A stretch of DNA of 64,000 bases from positions 186,001 to 250,000 of the forward strand of contig JABTTQ020002181.1 in assembly GCA_016081115.2 (NCBI GenBank), given 5' to 3'. A model generated the notes under the pieces. It searched no databases. It worked only from the letters and a program-made list of their open reading frames with translations, and was not told where the DNA came from. Below, in pieces: positions 1-12,500 of this stretch. Within the stretch, counting starts at the first letter, position 1. Every line of letters starts with the position of its first letter. The stretch comes from Rehmannia glutinosa. Taxonomy: Eukaryota > Streptophyta > Magnoliopsida > Lamiales > Orobanchaceae. The position numbers and the translations under genes were made by a program.

Positions 1-777
1 CCAACATCACCAGCAGTGTAGTTCTCACCAAAATCATCTGCATTATTATCACAACCAGCATCAGCATCAGTATTATCACGATTAGCATCAGTGTTATCAC
101 AACCCGTATCAAGATAATAGCCATCTTCAGTGCTTGGCCTTATACTAGGTCCCAGACAATTGATATTTGGAACATTAGCTGTTGGTGAGAGTGGACGTGT
201 ATGATCAATAATTGGAACGTTGTTCATATGCATAAAAGGTGCTCCACTAGGCCTTACTACATGACTATATAGATTGATGTGCGGTACACCATATTGTTGA
301 AAACCAAGATGGTGAATGTAGTTATAATTAGGCCCAATGACTATTGAAAAATCATTCTGAGTAGCCATTAGTTGCATAAAACTTCCACCAACATCTTGTT
401 GACCTTCAACGTTCTCAACTCGATTATGCCCATATTGACTTCCCAATACATTATGCGAACTTGTCTCATCCATTTTTCTTTTCAGTGTTACAAAAACAAC
501 TGGTCACTTGGTGTTTTCAAATGCACTTTCAATGTCACGATCATTTTTCAACTTTAACTTCCCAAGTTTGTTTCCAGAAATATATATCTACAATAGCATG
601 CATTACACAATCGTATATGTCCCTATCGACTTCAACAACACCATAAACCTCCTTCAATATTTCACTATAATTCATTTTGCCTGGTTCAACATGTACAACT
701 TCTTCTTCTTCACCATTTTTATATTCTAAACCTTCCCAGTGACCCCCAAATCGAACAACAACATAGTCAGAGTTCAT
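1..777 (-). pseudogene. MULE transposase N-terminal region, decayed and cut by the window edge
   Basis: Read on the minus strand, 777-541 opens with M-N-S-D-Y-V-V-V-R-F-G-G-H-W-E-G, the kind of short beta-rich start seen at the N-terminus of plant Mutator-like (MuDR) transposases, followed by acidic residues and a YGVVEVDRDIYDC stretch. At about 541 the frame breaks. Continuing one base over gives a coherent reading through NDRDIESAF, a TGA stop near 505, a KRKMDETSSHN segment and an Asn/Asp-rich linker (repeated DNTDA-type units) to position 1. The catalytic DDE and SWIM zinc-finger regions would lie off the left edge. The frameshift and stop suggest a dead copy. Assignment rests on family resemblance of the N-terminus only. 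Confidence 0.55.
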
Positions 778-1266
778 CTATAGTCAAGAAATATAGAAAA
801 TGCCAAAATATGCAAGCATAAAAAAGGCACGATATGAAAATGGCACTATAAAATGTTGCACGATACTGCACGATATGTATATCGTGCCGAATATTAATGA
901 GGCACAATATATCATTTTGTAGTGCCAAGTGGGTAATTCCCACCATTTGCTCAAATTTCTATTTGATAATGTTGTTTCATCTCATATTCTACCACATGAA
1001 TATTTGTAACGTGTATAAAAATTATTATTAATTTTCAAATATAAATTATAGTTTTTCATAGACGATTAATAAACATTTAAAAACACGTGACAATCATCGA
1101 TAGATTACGGTAACAGATAGAAGTATCATTTATCATTTCTCGGAATGAATACAAGATGACATCCAGTTTTGTTTGCCCCAAAAGTTATTTTATATCCATT
1201 TATTGGGCGGTGATAAAGTTGGAAGAGAAACCATGTTATAATTAGCAACACACTCTTTTTCTTGTT
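778..1266. other. Intergenic: MULE edge and VQ-gene upstream region
   Basis: There is no gene here. The first 180 bases repeat the word GCACGATAT in both orientations, including a near-perfect palindrome at 868-887 (arms GCACGATAT / ATATCGTGC with a 2-base spacer). These may be subterminal repeats of the MULE. The rest is AT-rich and is the likely promoter of the VQ gene. No TATA box could be assigned with certainty. Confidence 0.4.
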
Positions 1267-1326
1267 TTGTTTTTATATTCACACATACAAATCAAGTCTG
1301 CTGTAGACCGCAGCCATCTTACACAT

Positions 1327-1347
1327 TCTCTCTCTCTCTCTCTCTCT
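1327..1347. repeat. (CT)n microsatellite in the 5' leader of the VQ gene
   Basis: Ten and a half uninterrupted TC/CT dinucleotides lie about 75 bases upstream of the VQ-gene start codon. Pyrimidine-rich CT runs are common in plant 5' UTRs. The run lies between the likely promoter and the ATG, so it is probably transcribed. Confidence 0.85.
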
Positions 1348-1422
1348 AACCCACCACTCGCACTGAATCTCAGCATCAACCATTATAAGATAGAGATTCA
1401 CACCCACCACCCATCCTACCTC

Positions 1423-2061
1423 ATGAACCCTCCGGAGTTCTTCTCCGGCGGAGATGGCGGCGACAACTGCAGGCCCTCGCCCAGGAAATTACAACTGCAG
1501 GGCCCACGTCCCACAGCCCTCAAAGTTAACAAAGACTCCTACAAGATCCGAAAGCCGCCGATTGCACCGCCGCAGCACCACCCACTGCCATCAGAAGCTC
1601 CGCCCGCCGAGGACCGTCAGCCTGTAATAATCTACGCGGTTTCGCCCAAAGTCATCCACACCACCGTCAGCGACTTCATGAACCTTGTCCAACGCCTCAC
1701 CGGAAACGCCACCGAAGGCGGAGCAGGAGCCGGTGACCTATCTCCGGCGGCCAGACTGGCTTCTATAGAGAAAACTAGCCCTTCTAACAAGGATAGGGAA
1801 ATCGCTGCTGATAATTTCATGGACGATCTTCTTGAAGACACTAGTACAAGTACTGCCGTCCGAGTTCCGGGGATATTATCGCCGGCGCCGGCGAATTTGC
1901 CGCCGGTATCGAGTGGATTCTTCTCGCCGACGGGAGACCCGTTTATGGTGGGTTACAACATGTTTATTCCGAGCCCATCGACCTTGTTTTCAGCTCCAAT
2001 GGTGTCGCCCTCACCCTCTTCTTCTTCATGTGATCCCTTCAATCCATTCTTTGACTTTTAG
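1423..2061 (+). CDS. VQ-motif protein, MKS1-like
   Basis: Intronless gene for a 212-residue protein. The VQ motif FxxxVQxxTG is present as FMNLVQRLTG at residues 85-94. VQ proteins are plant nuclear cofactors that bind WRKY transcription factors through this motif. The flanking parts also match the MKS1 subgroup: a RPTALKVNKDSYKIRKPP block at 29-46 (an MKS1-type docking/basic region), VIIYAVSPKVIH just before the VQ helix, LSPAARLAS after it, and a C-terminal series of GILSP / GFFSP / SPST motifs (Ser-Pro sites of the kind phosphorylated by MAP kinases). Family length is usually about 200-240. The open frame extends upstream to 1267, but the ATG at 1423 begins the conserved MNPPEFF start, so the upstream part is taken as leader. 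MKS1 in Arabidopsis is a substrate of MPK4 in defence signalling; that role here is inference. The gene converges with the UMP kinase gene. Confidence 0.93.
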   Translation: MNPPEFFSGGDGGDNCRPSPRKLQLQGPRPTALKVNKDSYKIRKPPIAPPQHHPLPSEAPPAEDRQPVIIYAVSPKVIHTTVSDFMNLVQRLTGNATEGGAGAGDLSPAARLASIEKTSPSNKDREIAADNFMDDLLEDTSTSTAVRVPGILSPAPANLPPVSSGFFSPTGDPFMVGYNMFIPSPSTLFSAPMVSPSPSSSSCDPFNPFFDF

Positions 2062-3086
2062 CTGCCTACTGGACTTTTCTTTTTCTTTTTTTCTTTTCTT
2101 TTAAATTAATTATTTTTTATGTCTTTTAGCTGAATTTTCTAGAGAGAGAGAGAATGTGGGCTTCTGGAAAATTGGGGTTAGGAAATGGGAAGGAAATTCT
2201 TGTAGATTATTACTAACATTTTATCGAGATATTGGAGAGTTAGGTTGACTTCTGAAAATTGACTTTGAACAACTTTGGTACTTATGTGTTATTTAATTTT
2301 CAAGTGGTTTTGTAGTTGTAATTTATTTTAATTTAGTAATGATTTTAATGCATTTTGGTTATGGGTAGGGATTTTTGGGGATGGGAAATCAAATGGGACC
2401 TATATAATGGTCTAATTTTGATTTATGGCATTATATACCCTTTCTTCTTTTTTTGTTTCTCTTTTTCATTTCTCTTTTTCACGCTAACTGAGATAGATGT
2501 AAGTATGTCTGGATGTGGATTGATCAAAGATTGGCCGTTTTCCTTGCTTTCTTGCACTATTTCTCTTGTATAACATCATATTTGGAACGAGTCAATTCGT
2601 ATTTTTTATGCAATTTTATTTTTTATACTGTGTTGTATTGCTTATTACATATACACACCATATTGATAATACATTTGGAGTTTAAAACTAATTATATTCA
2701 TGTAACATATATGCATATATTATGCAATAAAATGACAACAGAAGTATAAAATTGAGCAGAATGGGAATTCAACTTGATCTCCCTCATGCTCCTAGATTTT
2801 GTGGTTTGACTATTCTGTATCCTTAACTCATGGGGACTAATATTTTGTCAACATTAGTAATACGTATGTTTGACTAATATTCTGTAATGTCTCTCTGGTA
2901 TTTACAGTTTAAAAATTTAGAATACTGACATAGGAATCCATGACAAAATCTAGACTCTCAAGTTTGTATGCCAAGATTGACATAATTGTGTCCTTAAGCT
3001 ATATATCAAAAATCCTGGAAGATCCATAAAAAAAAATTCAAAAAAAGAAAATCCTGGAAGATCACAACAGGAGGTGAAATTTTTCT
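2062..3086. other. Intergenic region between convergent genes
   Basis: This stretch holds the 3' UTR of the VQ gene (T-rich tract at 2075-2105, a short (GA)n run at 2142-2153) and the 3' UTR of the UMP kinase gene from the other side. The open frames within it are short and low-complexity. I see no gene or recognisable mobile element. Confidence 0.6.
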
Positions 3087-6000
3087 TCAATTGGTTGCTG
3101 CTGCTGATCTCTGAGCTCCTCCGATCAATGTGCCAACACTCTCACCCATAATGGCTTTTGATATGTTGCCCGGTTTATTCAGATTAAACACAACAACTGC
3201 GTCAAACCAAACATAGCATAGTTATTACTAAACAAAACGGACAATCTAGCTTTGTTCAACATCCACTGATGGGAGTGATCAAGGTCTTACCAGGAATGTT
3301 GTTTTCTTGGCACAAAGTGATGGCAGTCAAATCCATCACAGACAGTTCCTTTGAAATTACGTCTTGGTAAGTTAGAGTTTCGAGTAGACGAGCATTTGGA
3401 TTACGCTTAGGGTCATCATCATACACTCCGTCCACATTTGTAGCTTTCAGCACCACCTCGGCATTAACTAAATACAAAATTCAAAAAGTTTTAACATTAG
3501 TTTGTCTTTCCCCAGTCCCGGTAAATATGGTAATGACTAAATATAAAATAATCAGTCACTCTTGACAACGTATGAAAAATGCACTTTAATTTTATACGCA
3601 TACTGTGAAGGAATCAGCGGACAAATTTGGATACATACAGGCTACTTACAACTAGAAAGTGAGGAACTCTCACAAGTTGAAAGAATCTGGCTGCTTTGTA
3701 AAGTAATTTTAAATTTTGATCCAATTTTAGAAAGCTGGAATTTCCCAATTCAAGTTACCCGACACACTTTTAGATTGACATAAATGTCTCCATGTGGAAT
3801 GCATATAAATTAGAGGCTTAGTGAACGGCTATCTAAAACAGCGTCTACTTATTGCATGGTGGATCCGTTTAGGATTTGCCCATAAAGTTGTTGCTATGAG
3901 GGAGAAGGCTAAAGGACGGTTTCCTATTTCCTTCCTTTATTAGGTCTGAATGAAGATACCAACACGACATTCAGTACTTTCTTATTAAAACTTGGTTGAG
4001 AATTAAGTACGGTATAGTTTCAACAAAGGGAAAACAATCACTATCCATTCCACTTTTATCATTCTCAAGTTCTCCCTCCTGCCGATAATTGGGGTGCTAC
4101 TCTTAGTTCTACTCTGCTTCTTTCACTTACTAGTTACTATTTATCATAAAAGCAGAGACTATATTTTTCTGGAAAAGAATTAGAATCCTCGTGACGTGTA
4201 TATCAAATCAATATAAGAGCATCAAGGTCCAAGACAAAGACTCACTCTCTGCAGTCCGAAGGGCTGCAGCAGTATCAGTTGTGAAGAAAGGATTCCCAGT
4301 TCCGGCTGCAAAAATTACAACTCTTCCTTTCTCTAGATGCCTTACGGCTCGTCTTCGTATATATGGTTCAGCAACTTCTGACATGCGAAAAGCTGTCTGA
4401 ACTCTTGTTGGGATGCCAATGCTCTCCATCGTTGCTTGCAAAAATATTGCATTCATGACAGTTGCTAACATCCTTAACAAGAGAACCACAAAGACGAAGT
4501 ACATTAATATATACCAACGGGTTCAGCAAGATGCAAAACTTACAATGTACAATGTACATGACATCAGCTAAGATACGAGTAAATAATAATCTCATAGCTT
4601 GAACTTGAATAATATTATCGTTAGACTTAAACTTGCAAGTAGTAGGATCCATATTATTAAACACCAGATCAGAAGAGCTGTGAGTAATTACCTTCAAAAC
4701 ATAATGATGCATAACATAAATGTAAGTTCAAGAAAAAAGAGTTACCCAATATAATCAGCAGAAGAGCGGTCAAGGCCACTGCTCCCTGCCCAGGAGGCCC
4801 CCCGGAAGATATTTCCTCCTCCAACAACAATGGCAACCTGAACGATACGGTAATATAAGTCAATTGTGTGTGTACAACTGTTCAATATGACGAGACGATA
4901 CGTCCACTATTTTGAACAAAAGAATATGGGAACTGGGTTTTGATCTTTTATATTGGTTGCATAATTCTACATGGAATGACAAAGTAGCCAGTACCATGGT
5001 AACTATCACAAGTACTGTTTGTAATAAATAGGGTTAGCAATCCTATTTCTTGAATGGGAAAAAAAAAGGAGAATGTCAATGACTGGTGAATAAAGATAAC
5101 ATCAAAACAATATCGTCATAGTTAAATAATCTCACAACTTTCTGAACGTAAAATGAATTTCTTCAAACAATAGCTACTAAAAAAAATACCTCAATACCAA
5201 GCCGTGTAACAGCTGCAACTTCCCGTGCAATGGCCATTGTGATCTGTACAAGTATATTTCTATAAGCATTAAGGAGTTATACAAACTCTCAGACATTTTA
5301 TCTACAGTAATACCAACCTTTGGGTCGATATTTTGTGCTTGATCTCCTGCAAGTGCCTCCCCGCTTACTTTAAGCAACACCCGACGCCATTTATATGCTG
5401 GTTTCTGCGAGCTACTATCATTCATTGTGACACCAAAAGGAGGCCGAGGCATAGATGAAACCTGTGGTTGCCTGTAAAAAAAAAAGAGGAACAAAAATAT
5501 ATTACAAGATATCTGGGAGAGACATGTCGATCTTTTTAAAAGCAATCTGAAGTAAGAGAGCAGTATTGAGAACCCTAGTTAGGCAAGAAACCACAAATTA
5601 ACATTGAAATGGTAAACAACTTTGACATGTCATTTCTGAAGATGACGGATGAATTATCAACGTCATGCACACTGTAACAGATAAACCACATGACATATAA
5701 GGGATAAGAAAACAAACTAAAATGTGAGTCCTTTAAATCAACCTTAAGCCAGAGTCAGAACCAAGGATTAGCCTCGTATGTTTTGTAGTCAATATAACTG
5801 GTAATGCAGTTAGAGCACAGGATTCGTACATGTAACATTTCGGAGGGCATCATTCACAGTTTTATTTTAGCTTGCAACCTAAAAGGCAAGCTAAATAGTC
5901 ATGTATTAGTTTAGCTAGCACCAAAAACAAGGTACGAAAGCAATGATAGCCAGCGAAGCACAGTGAGAAATGGATGAGAAGTACAAGGTATTTGGGAATC

Positions 6001-7304
6001 AACTGATCTCTCACTAGTTGCTATGGACCATTTGTTTTCCTTTGTGTAGCACACGTAGTTCCAATGGTAATAAGTAGGATATTATATTCATAGCATCAGC
6101 AGATAATACCTAGAAAAGCATTAGAAAGCTGGAGAATTTTATTTTACCACATTGATAAGTTTTAGGTAAACCTTGATTCCTTGAAAGAGAAAGTGTAAGG
6201 TTGTCTTGTCTCAGTTGCATTCAAAGTAAGAAGTTAAAGACAAATTAGAAGTCAAAATAACTGGAATGAAAAGAGCCAAAGGTAAAAAGTTATACAAATA
6301 AAGAAAGAGAAAACAGAAGGATCAAACATATTCCTAAAACTTCCAGCAACTTATGGCGTTTAGTCGATTTGAAACTTAAGCAAACAAATACATAACATCA
6401 AGACAACCAAAATCCAGATTTTTCATTACAAGAAAAAGTTAAAAGTCCAAACTTCGTGACTTCACCAAACATTCATCCATCTTAACTGAGCTACCCGCAT
6501 CTTAACTTAACCACCCTACTATATAAGCACAAATCTATTTCGTTCCGCCTTTTAATTTTTGAATCTTTTCTTTATTCATTCATCCAAGGATTCTACTAGT
6601 TAGAAGGACAAAGATTTACTGCAGTCCAATTGTTTGGCATCTTCATGGAAATAGCAATTGTTTATCAAAGATCGATTCTGCATATTGACATTATAAATAG
6701 AGAACCTGCAAAGCTTACTTCTTCTCATTCTACTAAGTTTAAGAAATTGCTACTCATTCCGCTCTAAGGTATTGTCGCACAAAAAAAAAATCCTTTTTCC
6801 AAAACAACATAGTTTCAGCTTTCAACACATTATTCTCCAATTGCTTAGCATGACTAAATGGAATCATCTAGCACGTCCTTTCTATAAAACATTGAACGAA
6901 TTGAACCGAAAAAATATACTTTTACCCAACTTAAAGCCCCTGCAATTTTAGTTGGAAAATTCCAAAAATACAATAATAACCCATTATCATCAAGTAATTT
7001 ATAAATAGCCCATCAATCCTCCATAATTCAACATTAGACTCTTACCACAAAAAACAGGAAACGAAACACAATAAAATAAAATAGCAATGCAGGGGTTATA
7101 GGACCTCAAATTCATAGAATCCGAGGAGGGACCTTCAGCCGAGCAGCAGCTGACAACCAGAGGCTGATACGTGCTCTGAAACCCAACAAGCATTGGAGCG
7201 TTATTCTGATAAATATTACTATTAGGTTTCAAGAAACAGAAAGATGGCGAACAGATGGCATTGAAGGAGCTAATGGGGCGGCTTAAAGAGGTCGAAAGAG
7301 CCAT
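3087..7304 (-). CDS. PUMPKIN: Plastid UMP kinase (PyrH-type), seven exons
   Basis: Amino-acid-kinase-fold uridylate kinase, UMP + ATP to UDP + ADP, the bacterial type kept in plastids. Exons by GT-AG junctions with phases that close exactly: 7304-7105, 5471-5318, 5243-5190, 4837-4746, 4472-4246, 3467-3291, 3196-3087 (stop TGA), giving 337 residues. Exon 1 is a Ser-rich start with few acidic residues, like a chloroplast transit peptide; its ATG has plant context AACAATGGC. Visible family motifs: RRVLLKVSGEAL (96-107, phosphate-binding Lys), VVGGGNIFRG (140-149), AAGTGNPFFTTDTAA (222-236, bacterial UMPK signature), LKATNVDGVYDDDP (249-262), and the C-terminal FNLNKPGNI...GTLI. No stops or shifts, so it looks functional. 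Intron 1 is 1.6 kb. The Arabidopsis homologue PUMPKIN is also reported to bind plastid group II intron RNAs; that is known for the family, not visible here. Confidence 0.94.
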
Positions 7305-7685
7305 TGTTGAGGGGGAAACTACAAGCGTTCTGATTGTGATTCTACTACAGATGGCTGAAATTTCGAATCTAAATTACCGTTTCCAGGTTTTTGGTTCAAT
7401 CTGTGAGTGCACTGTTTTTCCTTGTGCTTTTTTCTATCTCGAGGGTTTTTGGGTTTGTTTTTCCTTCAAAATTTGGATAATGTCGTTTTGGGATTTGGGA
7501 CTTTGAGAAAAATATCTCTGGTGAAAGAGAAATTCAAAAACAATCCGACCTCCAGTCTCAACTTATTCCCCGCCGCCCCTACCAATACTATCAAAAGGGT
7601 CTCAAAAAAATATATATCAAAAATGACATTAAAATTATCAAAAAGAAAAAAAGGGAACTAAAACTATGTTTTTCTATTTTATAAA
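7305..7685. other. Upstream region of the UMP kinase gene
   Basis: This is the likely promoter and 5' leader of the minus-strand UMP kinase gene, ending where copia element A begins. Its plus-strand open frames are short and show no family resemblance. The retrotransposon sits only about 0.4 kb from the start codon. Confidence 0.5.
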
Positions 7686-7690
7686 AATAT

Positions 7691-8747
7691 TATTGGAAAT
7701 TTGGGTTTTGAGAAAGTGGGCGTCGACCCGACTTTGACCAAATTTTCGGTGGCTAAGAATTTAATTTGGAGGAATTAAATTGTATATTATTAATCTACGT
7801 TCCGAGTAGATGTTCGTAGTATTTTTTATTTCTCAAAACCGAATTTCGGTGAGTGAGAAATTAATACACGAAGTTGGCCACACGAATGGCATTATGTAAA
7901 TGGAGTTGAAAGGTTTTATCTTCATCCCACATAGAGTATAAAGCAAAGTTTATCCTAGTTTATAAATTAGAAGATATTATTAGTTGGATATACTATAACA
8001 TAAGTAGATGATCACAAATGGGCCACATGCGCGCACACACCCGCCCGATCGGTCCAGCCGGCCTTGGGCCTTGGGCCGGGCCGGCCCTTTGGGTCCGAGT
8101 CAAGTGGATTGCCCCAGATTCAAGTGACTATTGGGCCGCCCAATGAACCTGGACATTACAGGTGTCCAGATTCGTAAGTGTCTGTTGGAGTCTGTAACTC
8201 CTCTGATAATGGCATTGATGCGGTTGTAACCCCCGAGAAAGTGGTCATCATTGTGGTTGTAACACATGGTTCTTACAAAGAAGGTTAATGTCCATTAACT
8301 TACCATGATTAATTCCCTGCATGTGGATTTTGCTGCCTATATTTAGCATGGTTTCATTGCAGATTTAACATACAGAAAATTCGCATATCTCTCTGCATAT
8401 TTAAAGGTGTTGTTAAAAGTGTCGTAACATTTCGAAGAACACTTTCAAGAACACTTCATTTTGCATTCGAGTCCAGCAACCAGTTCTCATTCATTCAAGT
8501 TCGAAAGGTGATTTTGTGTCAGTGGTGCTACTGTACACAAAAGAGGTTAAGCCGTTTTATCTTTGGGGACATTACGTCGTATTGTGAGCACTAGTCGGGA
8601 CGTATTTGTCTTAAGAAAAGTGTTCCACTCGACTCGGCTTCTGTTTTTCAAGTTGTAATAGTCAGATTCTTTTTCCTTGTAATTTTGTTTTCTGTTTGTA
8701 AAAGCCATTGTTGAAGGCTTCCCGTTGTAATCACATTGTATTCAACA
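7691..8747 (+). repeat. 5' LTR of copia element A
   Basis: This LTR is 1057 bases and pairs with 12501-13526. It contains a GC-rich block at 8030-8160 (GGCCGG, GGGCC words), a TATA-like CCTATATTTAG near 8335 matching CCTATATATAG in the other LTR, and the shared end GGCTTCCCGTTGTAATC...TTCAACA. The two LTRs differ by many substitutions and small gaps, which suggests the insertion is not recent. Confidence 0.92.
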
Positions 8748-9239
8748 ATCGCAAGACAAATATCGTACCTTCACGATGGCGAGGAGGAATAGAGCCTTAG
8801 CTTGGAGATGAATCTGACAGAAGACCTTCCAGTGGTTGCTGGAATTGTAGTTGTTGCTAAAAATGCGTTGCGTTTGAAGCGTGGGGCTAGGATGATAATT
8901 TCCTATGCCGTAACTTTGTCTTTAACAGGTTTAGTGGTACACTTTACTGTATGTATTGTGTGGTTTGATATGAATTGAGGATGTTTTTCCAAGATGTTCA
9001 TGTTTTGAAAAGAAATTTGAAATGAGGATGTGTTTTCCAAAAGGTTCGTTATTTCTAATTTTGGGTTGAAAATGGATGATTCCAAAAATCCAAAAATGTG
9101 TTGAAACTAGTCTAAAAGTTTCAACTAATCCTACATGATATTCATGCTGAAAGGATGACGTTTAAATGAAAAATTCCAAATGGTTTGCATCGTTTAGATG
9201 TTGTTACCAGATTGGAAAATTTTCATAAATTCCTAAATG

Positions 9240-10345
9240 CATAAGTGGAAGGAAATTGGATTAGTGGCCTGATTGTTCGATTGAAAATCGAAGAAAGCAA
9301 TCAAAGGTTTAAAGCTAAATCCATGAAAGTCTTGGTAGAGACTCGAGAAAACTGTGTTGGAATACTTTTTAAGAATTCTAACGGATCCATCGACTGTGGG
9401 GGTATAGCCACACTTTTTGTCTCACTTTTGGCTTTCGAGTTTCGATTCATGATTTTAGTGTTACAAAAGTATTTATCGAGGTGTTGTCACACCAGGATTA
9501 AGCGTACATTTGTACGAGTTGCGAAGGTGTTGTAACACGAGAAGCATCTGTTCGAACGACATTTGCAGGAGGTGTTGCCAAAAGTGTTGAAACACCTAAG
9601 GCAGCCTTAGAACCAAGTGAGGTCTGAAGTGTTGCTGAAGAAAGTGTGACAACATCTAAGGACACACTTCCTATAAAAAGGTTCGAACATAATTGTTGGA
9701 ACAAGGTTTTGAAATTTGTTTGAACGAGGTTCTAATGGTGTTGTTGGAACAAGGTTCTAACAGTAATAGAACAACGAAAAGCATTCTTGTGGGGGAAGTT
9801 ATTTTACCAGCCAACCATATATCGAATAAAATCCCACTTAAAGGAAAGATAAGACTCCTTACGAATTGTGGAAAAATCGTAATCCTTCTTATAAACACCT
9901 TAAAGTGTGGGGGCGTTTGACTAAGATTGCAATACCTGAACCAAAGCAAGTTAAAATCGGTCCTAAAATGGTCGATTGAGTGTTTATAGGTTATGCACTT
10001 AACAGTAGTGCATATCGTTTTATGGTACATAAGTCAGAAAATCCGGAAATGATAATTGGTACCATAATTGAGTCAAGAAATGCTATATTCTTTGAGAATA
10101 TTTATCTTTGTAAAGAAAGGATAGATGAAAGTTTTAAGAAACGACTGTATTCAGATGTTTCTGGAGGTGTTGGTGGAAGTGTTACTTCGGGTGTTATAAC
10201 ATCTGGAACAGTTGCAGGTGTTACTGCAGATGTTGCTGGAGGTGTTGCTTCGGGTGTTATAACATCTGGAACAACACTTGGTACAACACATGTTGTCACA
10301 CTTGACAGAACAGTTAGTTTAACACCGAATGGTGAAGAACTAAGA
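9240..10345 (+). pseudogene. Copia A: possible gag remnant, integrase C-terminal part and Gly/Val repeat linker
   Basis: Near 9245-9340 a reading with RLKIEESNQRFKAKSMKV resembles the end of a copia gag, with weak support. From 9851 the plus frame reads KTPYELWKN, then a KHLKVWG block and FIGYALNSSAYRF, the standard C-terminal portion of copia integrase (target-surface KTPYE motif and the following GY box). One in-frame TGA interrupts it at about 9977. After the ENIYL end of that domain comes a low-complexity tract (10150-10310) coding for repeated GV/TSG units, then the linker to RT. The catalytic DDE part of integrase is not found. Confidence 0.7.
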
Positions 10346-10596
10346 TGAAATAAGAGGCTTAAGGTGGATAAATCCTTTGGACCTGACTTCAAAACATTTA
10401 TGTTAGATAGTGAGCCGAACTCGATTTAAGAGGCTCTAAGTAGTCCAAATGCTCCACTCTAGCAAGAAGTTATCAATAGTGAAATCGAGTCCATTCTGCA
10501 AAATCATACGTGGGAGTTGGATGATCTCTCTGCTGGTCATAAACCTTTAGGATGTAAGTAGATCCTTAAGAAGAAGTATAAAGCAATGGAACTATA

Positions 10597-11925
10597 GATA
10601 AGTATAAAGCACGGCTTGTAGCCAAAGGCTTTAAACAAAAACAATGGTATGATTTCTTTGACACATATTCTCCAGTAATGAGGATTGCATCGATTCGGGT
10701 GCTTCTCACGATTGTTGCTTTGCACAATCTTGAGATTCATGAGATGGATGTCAAGACAGTGTTTCTGAATGGAGAAATAGATGTGGAAAAATACATGCAA
10801 CAACCTGAAGGTTTGTTACACCCGCTCAAGAAAAGAAGGTGTGAAAGTTAATAAGATCCTTGTACGGACTAAAACAAGCTCCAATACAATGACATCTTAA
10901 GTTTGACAATATGATGTTGTCAAATGGATTTAAAATCAACGAGTGTGATCAATGCGTATATGTCAAAGGGACATCAGAAGCATTTGTCATAGTTTGTCTA
11001 TACATAAACGATTTGTTAATCATGGGCAGTAGTCATGATACTATCATGGAGACTAAAAGAATGTTAAAGAGGAACTTTGACATGAAGGATATGGGGACTG
11101 CTGATGTTATCCTAGGGATAAAAATCAATCGAACTCCTGGTGGAATTATCTTGTCACAATCCCACTATGTGGAGAAAGTGCTCAAGAAATTTAATGCTTT
11201 TGACAGTTCACCGTCAAAGATGCCCATTGATTTAAGTGTAAATCTGGTTGCTAATAAATAAGAACCAATGGCTCAGATGGAATACTCACGGATAATAGGC
11301 AGTATGATGTACATAACAAATTGTACACGTCCGGACTTGGCCTATCCTATAAATATGTTGAGTAGGTTCACGAGCAATCCAAGCCATGAACATTGGAAAG
11401 TGTTAACCAGGGTGTTAAAATACCTGAAGTATATCCTGGATTATGGACTATACTACTCGAGATATCCTGTTGTACTTGAAGGGTATAGTGATGCTAGTTA
11501 GATTTCGGATTCGAAAGATTCTTATCACTAGTGGATACATATTCACCATTAGAGGTGGTGCAGTATCATGGAAGTCCACGAAGCAAATGTGTATAGCTCG
11601 GTCCACCATTGAATCTGAGTTTATGGCTTTGGACAAAGCTGGTGAAGAAGTAGAGTGGCTTCGAAACTTTTTGGAAGATATTCCATGTTGGAGGAAACTT
11701 GTGCCTTCTGTGATGATTCATTCTGATAGTCAAGCGGCTATAGGAAGGGCACAGAGCAATATGTATAACGGTAAGTCTCGACATATTCATCAGAGACACA
11801 ATATCGTTAGACAGTTGATCTCAAATGGTGTGATGTCAATTGACTACGTAAAGTCAAAAGACAATTTGGTAGATCATTTAACAAAAGGACTGAATCGAGA
11901 TCAATTGAGTAAATTGCTAGAGTGA
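10597..11925 (+). pseudogene. Copia A: reverse transcriptase and RNase H, broken
   Basis: The plus strand reads KARLVAKGF, then TYSPVMR, LEIHEMDVKTVFLNGE (RT motif A region with its Asp) and YMQQPEG. After a frameshift at about 10830 it continues from 10911 with YINDLLIMG in place of the usual YVDDMLI, so one of the two catalytic aspartates is Asn. ILGIKI, CTRPDLAYPINMLSRF and then the RNase H domain (11443-11925) follow, with SGYIFTIRGGAVSWKSTKQ, STIESEFMAL and the C-terminal DHLTKGL. Several frame changes and the mutated YxDD box make this inactive. Confidence 0.88.
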
Positions 11926-12500
11926 ATGGGCTTAAAGTCCACAAAGTAAATAACCATCATAGTGGTAACCCAACCATGATGATTGGAGATCCCAAGAACT
12001 TGGGTCAATGGGAAAACTAAGCTATGAAGATTATGTTGTAATACTTGGTATGTTTCAACCCATCCCTAGAGAGCAATACCAAGTGTTGGAACACATGCAA
12101 AGTTGTGGTGAGACTAAGTCATTTGACTTTTAATGATTTCTACACCTCATTATTTGAGTATGGCAGGATACTCAGATAGGAGATCACCTATGTAAGTGAG
12201 AAGTGCGAGCTGCTTCAAAGTAACACTTATGAATCCAAAGAGGTGTCCATGACCGAAAAGGACACAAAATGTGAGAACATAAGGTGTTGAGACTTTACTG
12301 TGTTAATACTGGTGTCTTGGTATACACCATGGGGGAATAATTCAAGGCATTACATCCACTAAGCCGCCAATGTACCCGATGGTATTGACTACGGAAGGTT
12401 CAAAGACACAAGCTACCTTTCCAGATGTAGTATTGTCTCTTGATGACTGGTTTGCGTGTCTACATTCAAGCATGCATTAATTTCCACTCATGTGGGGGAT

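Noticed and set aside
541..777. Opposite-strand open frames at 372-729
   Set aside because: They are low-complexity Phe/Ser-rich shadows of the MULE reading on the minus strand.
1632..1841. Minus-strand open frame inside the VQ gene
   Set aside because: It is antisense to the conserved VQ coding sequence and has no family resemblance.
9498..10392. Minus-strand frames in copia A
   Set aside because: They are antisense to the integrase/RT readings and made of the complement of the repeat tract.
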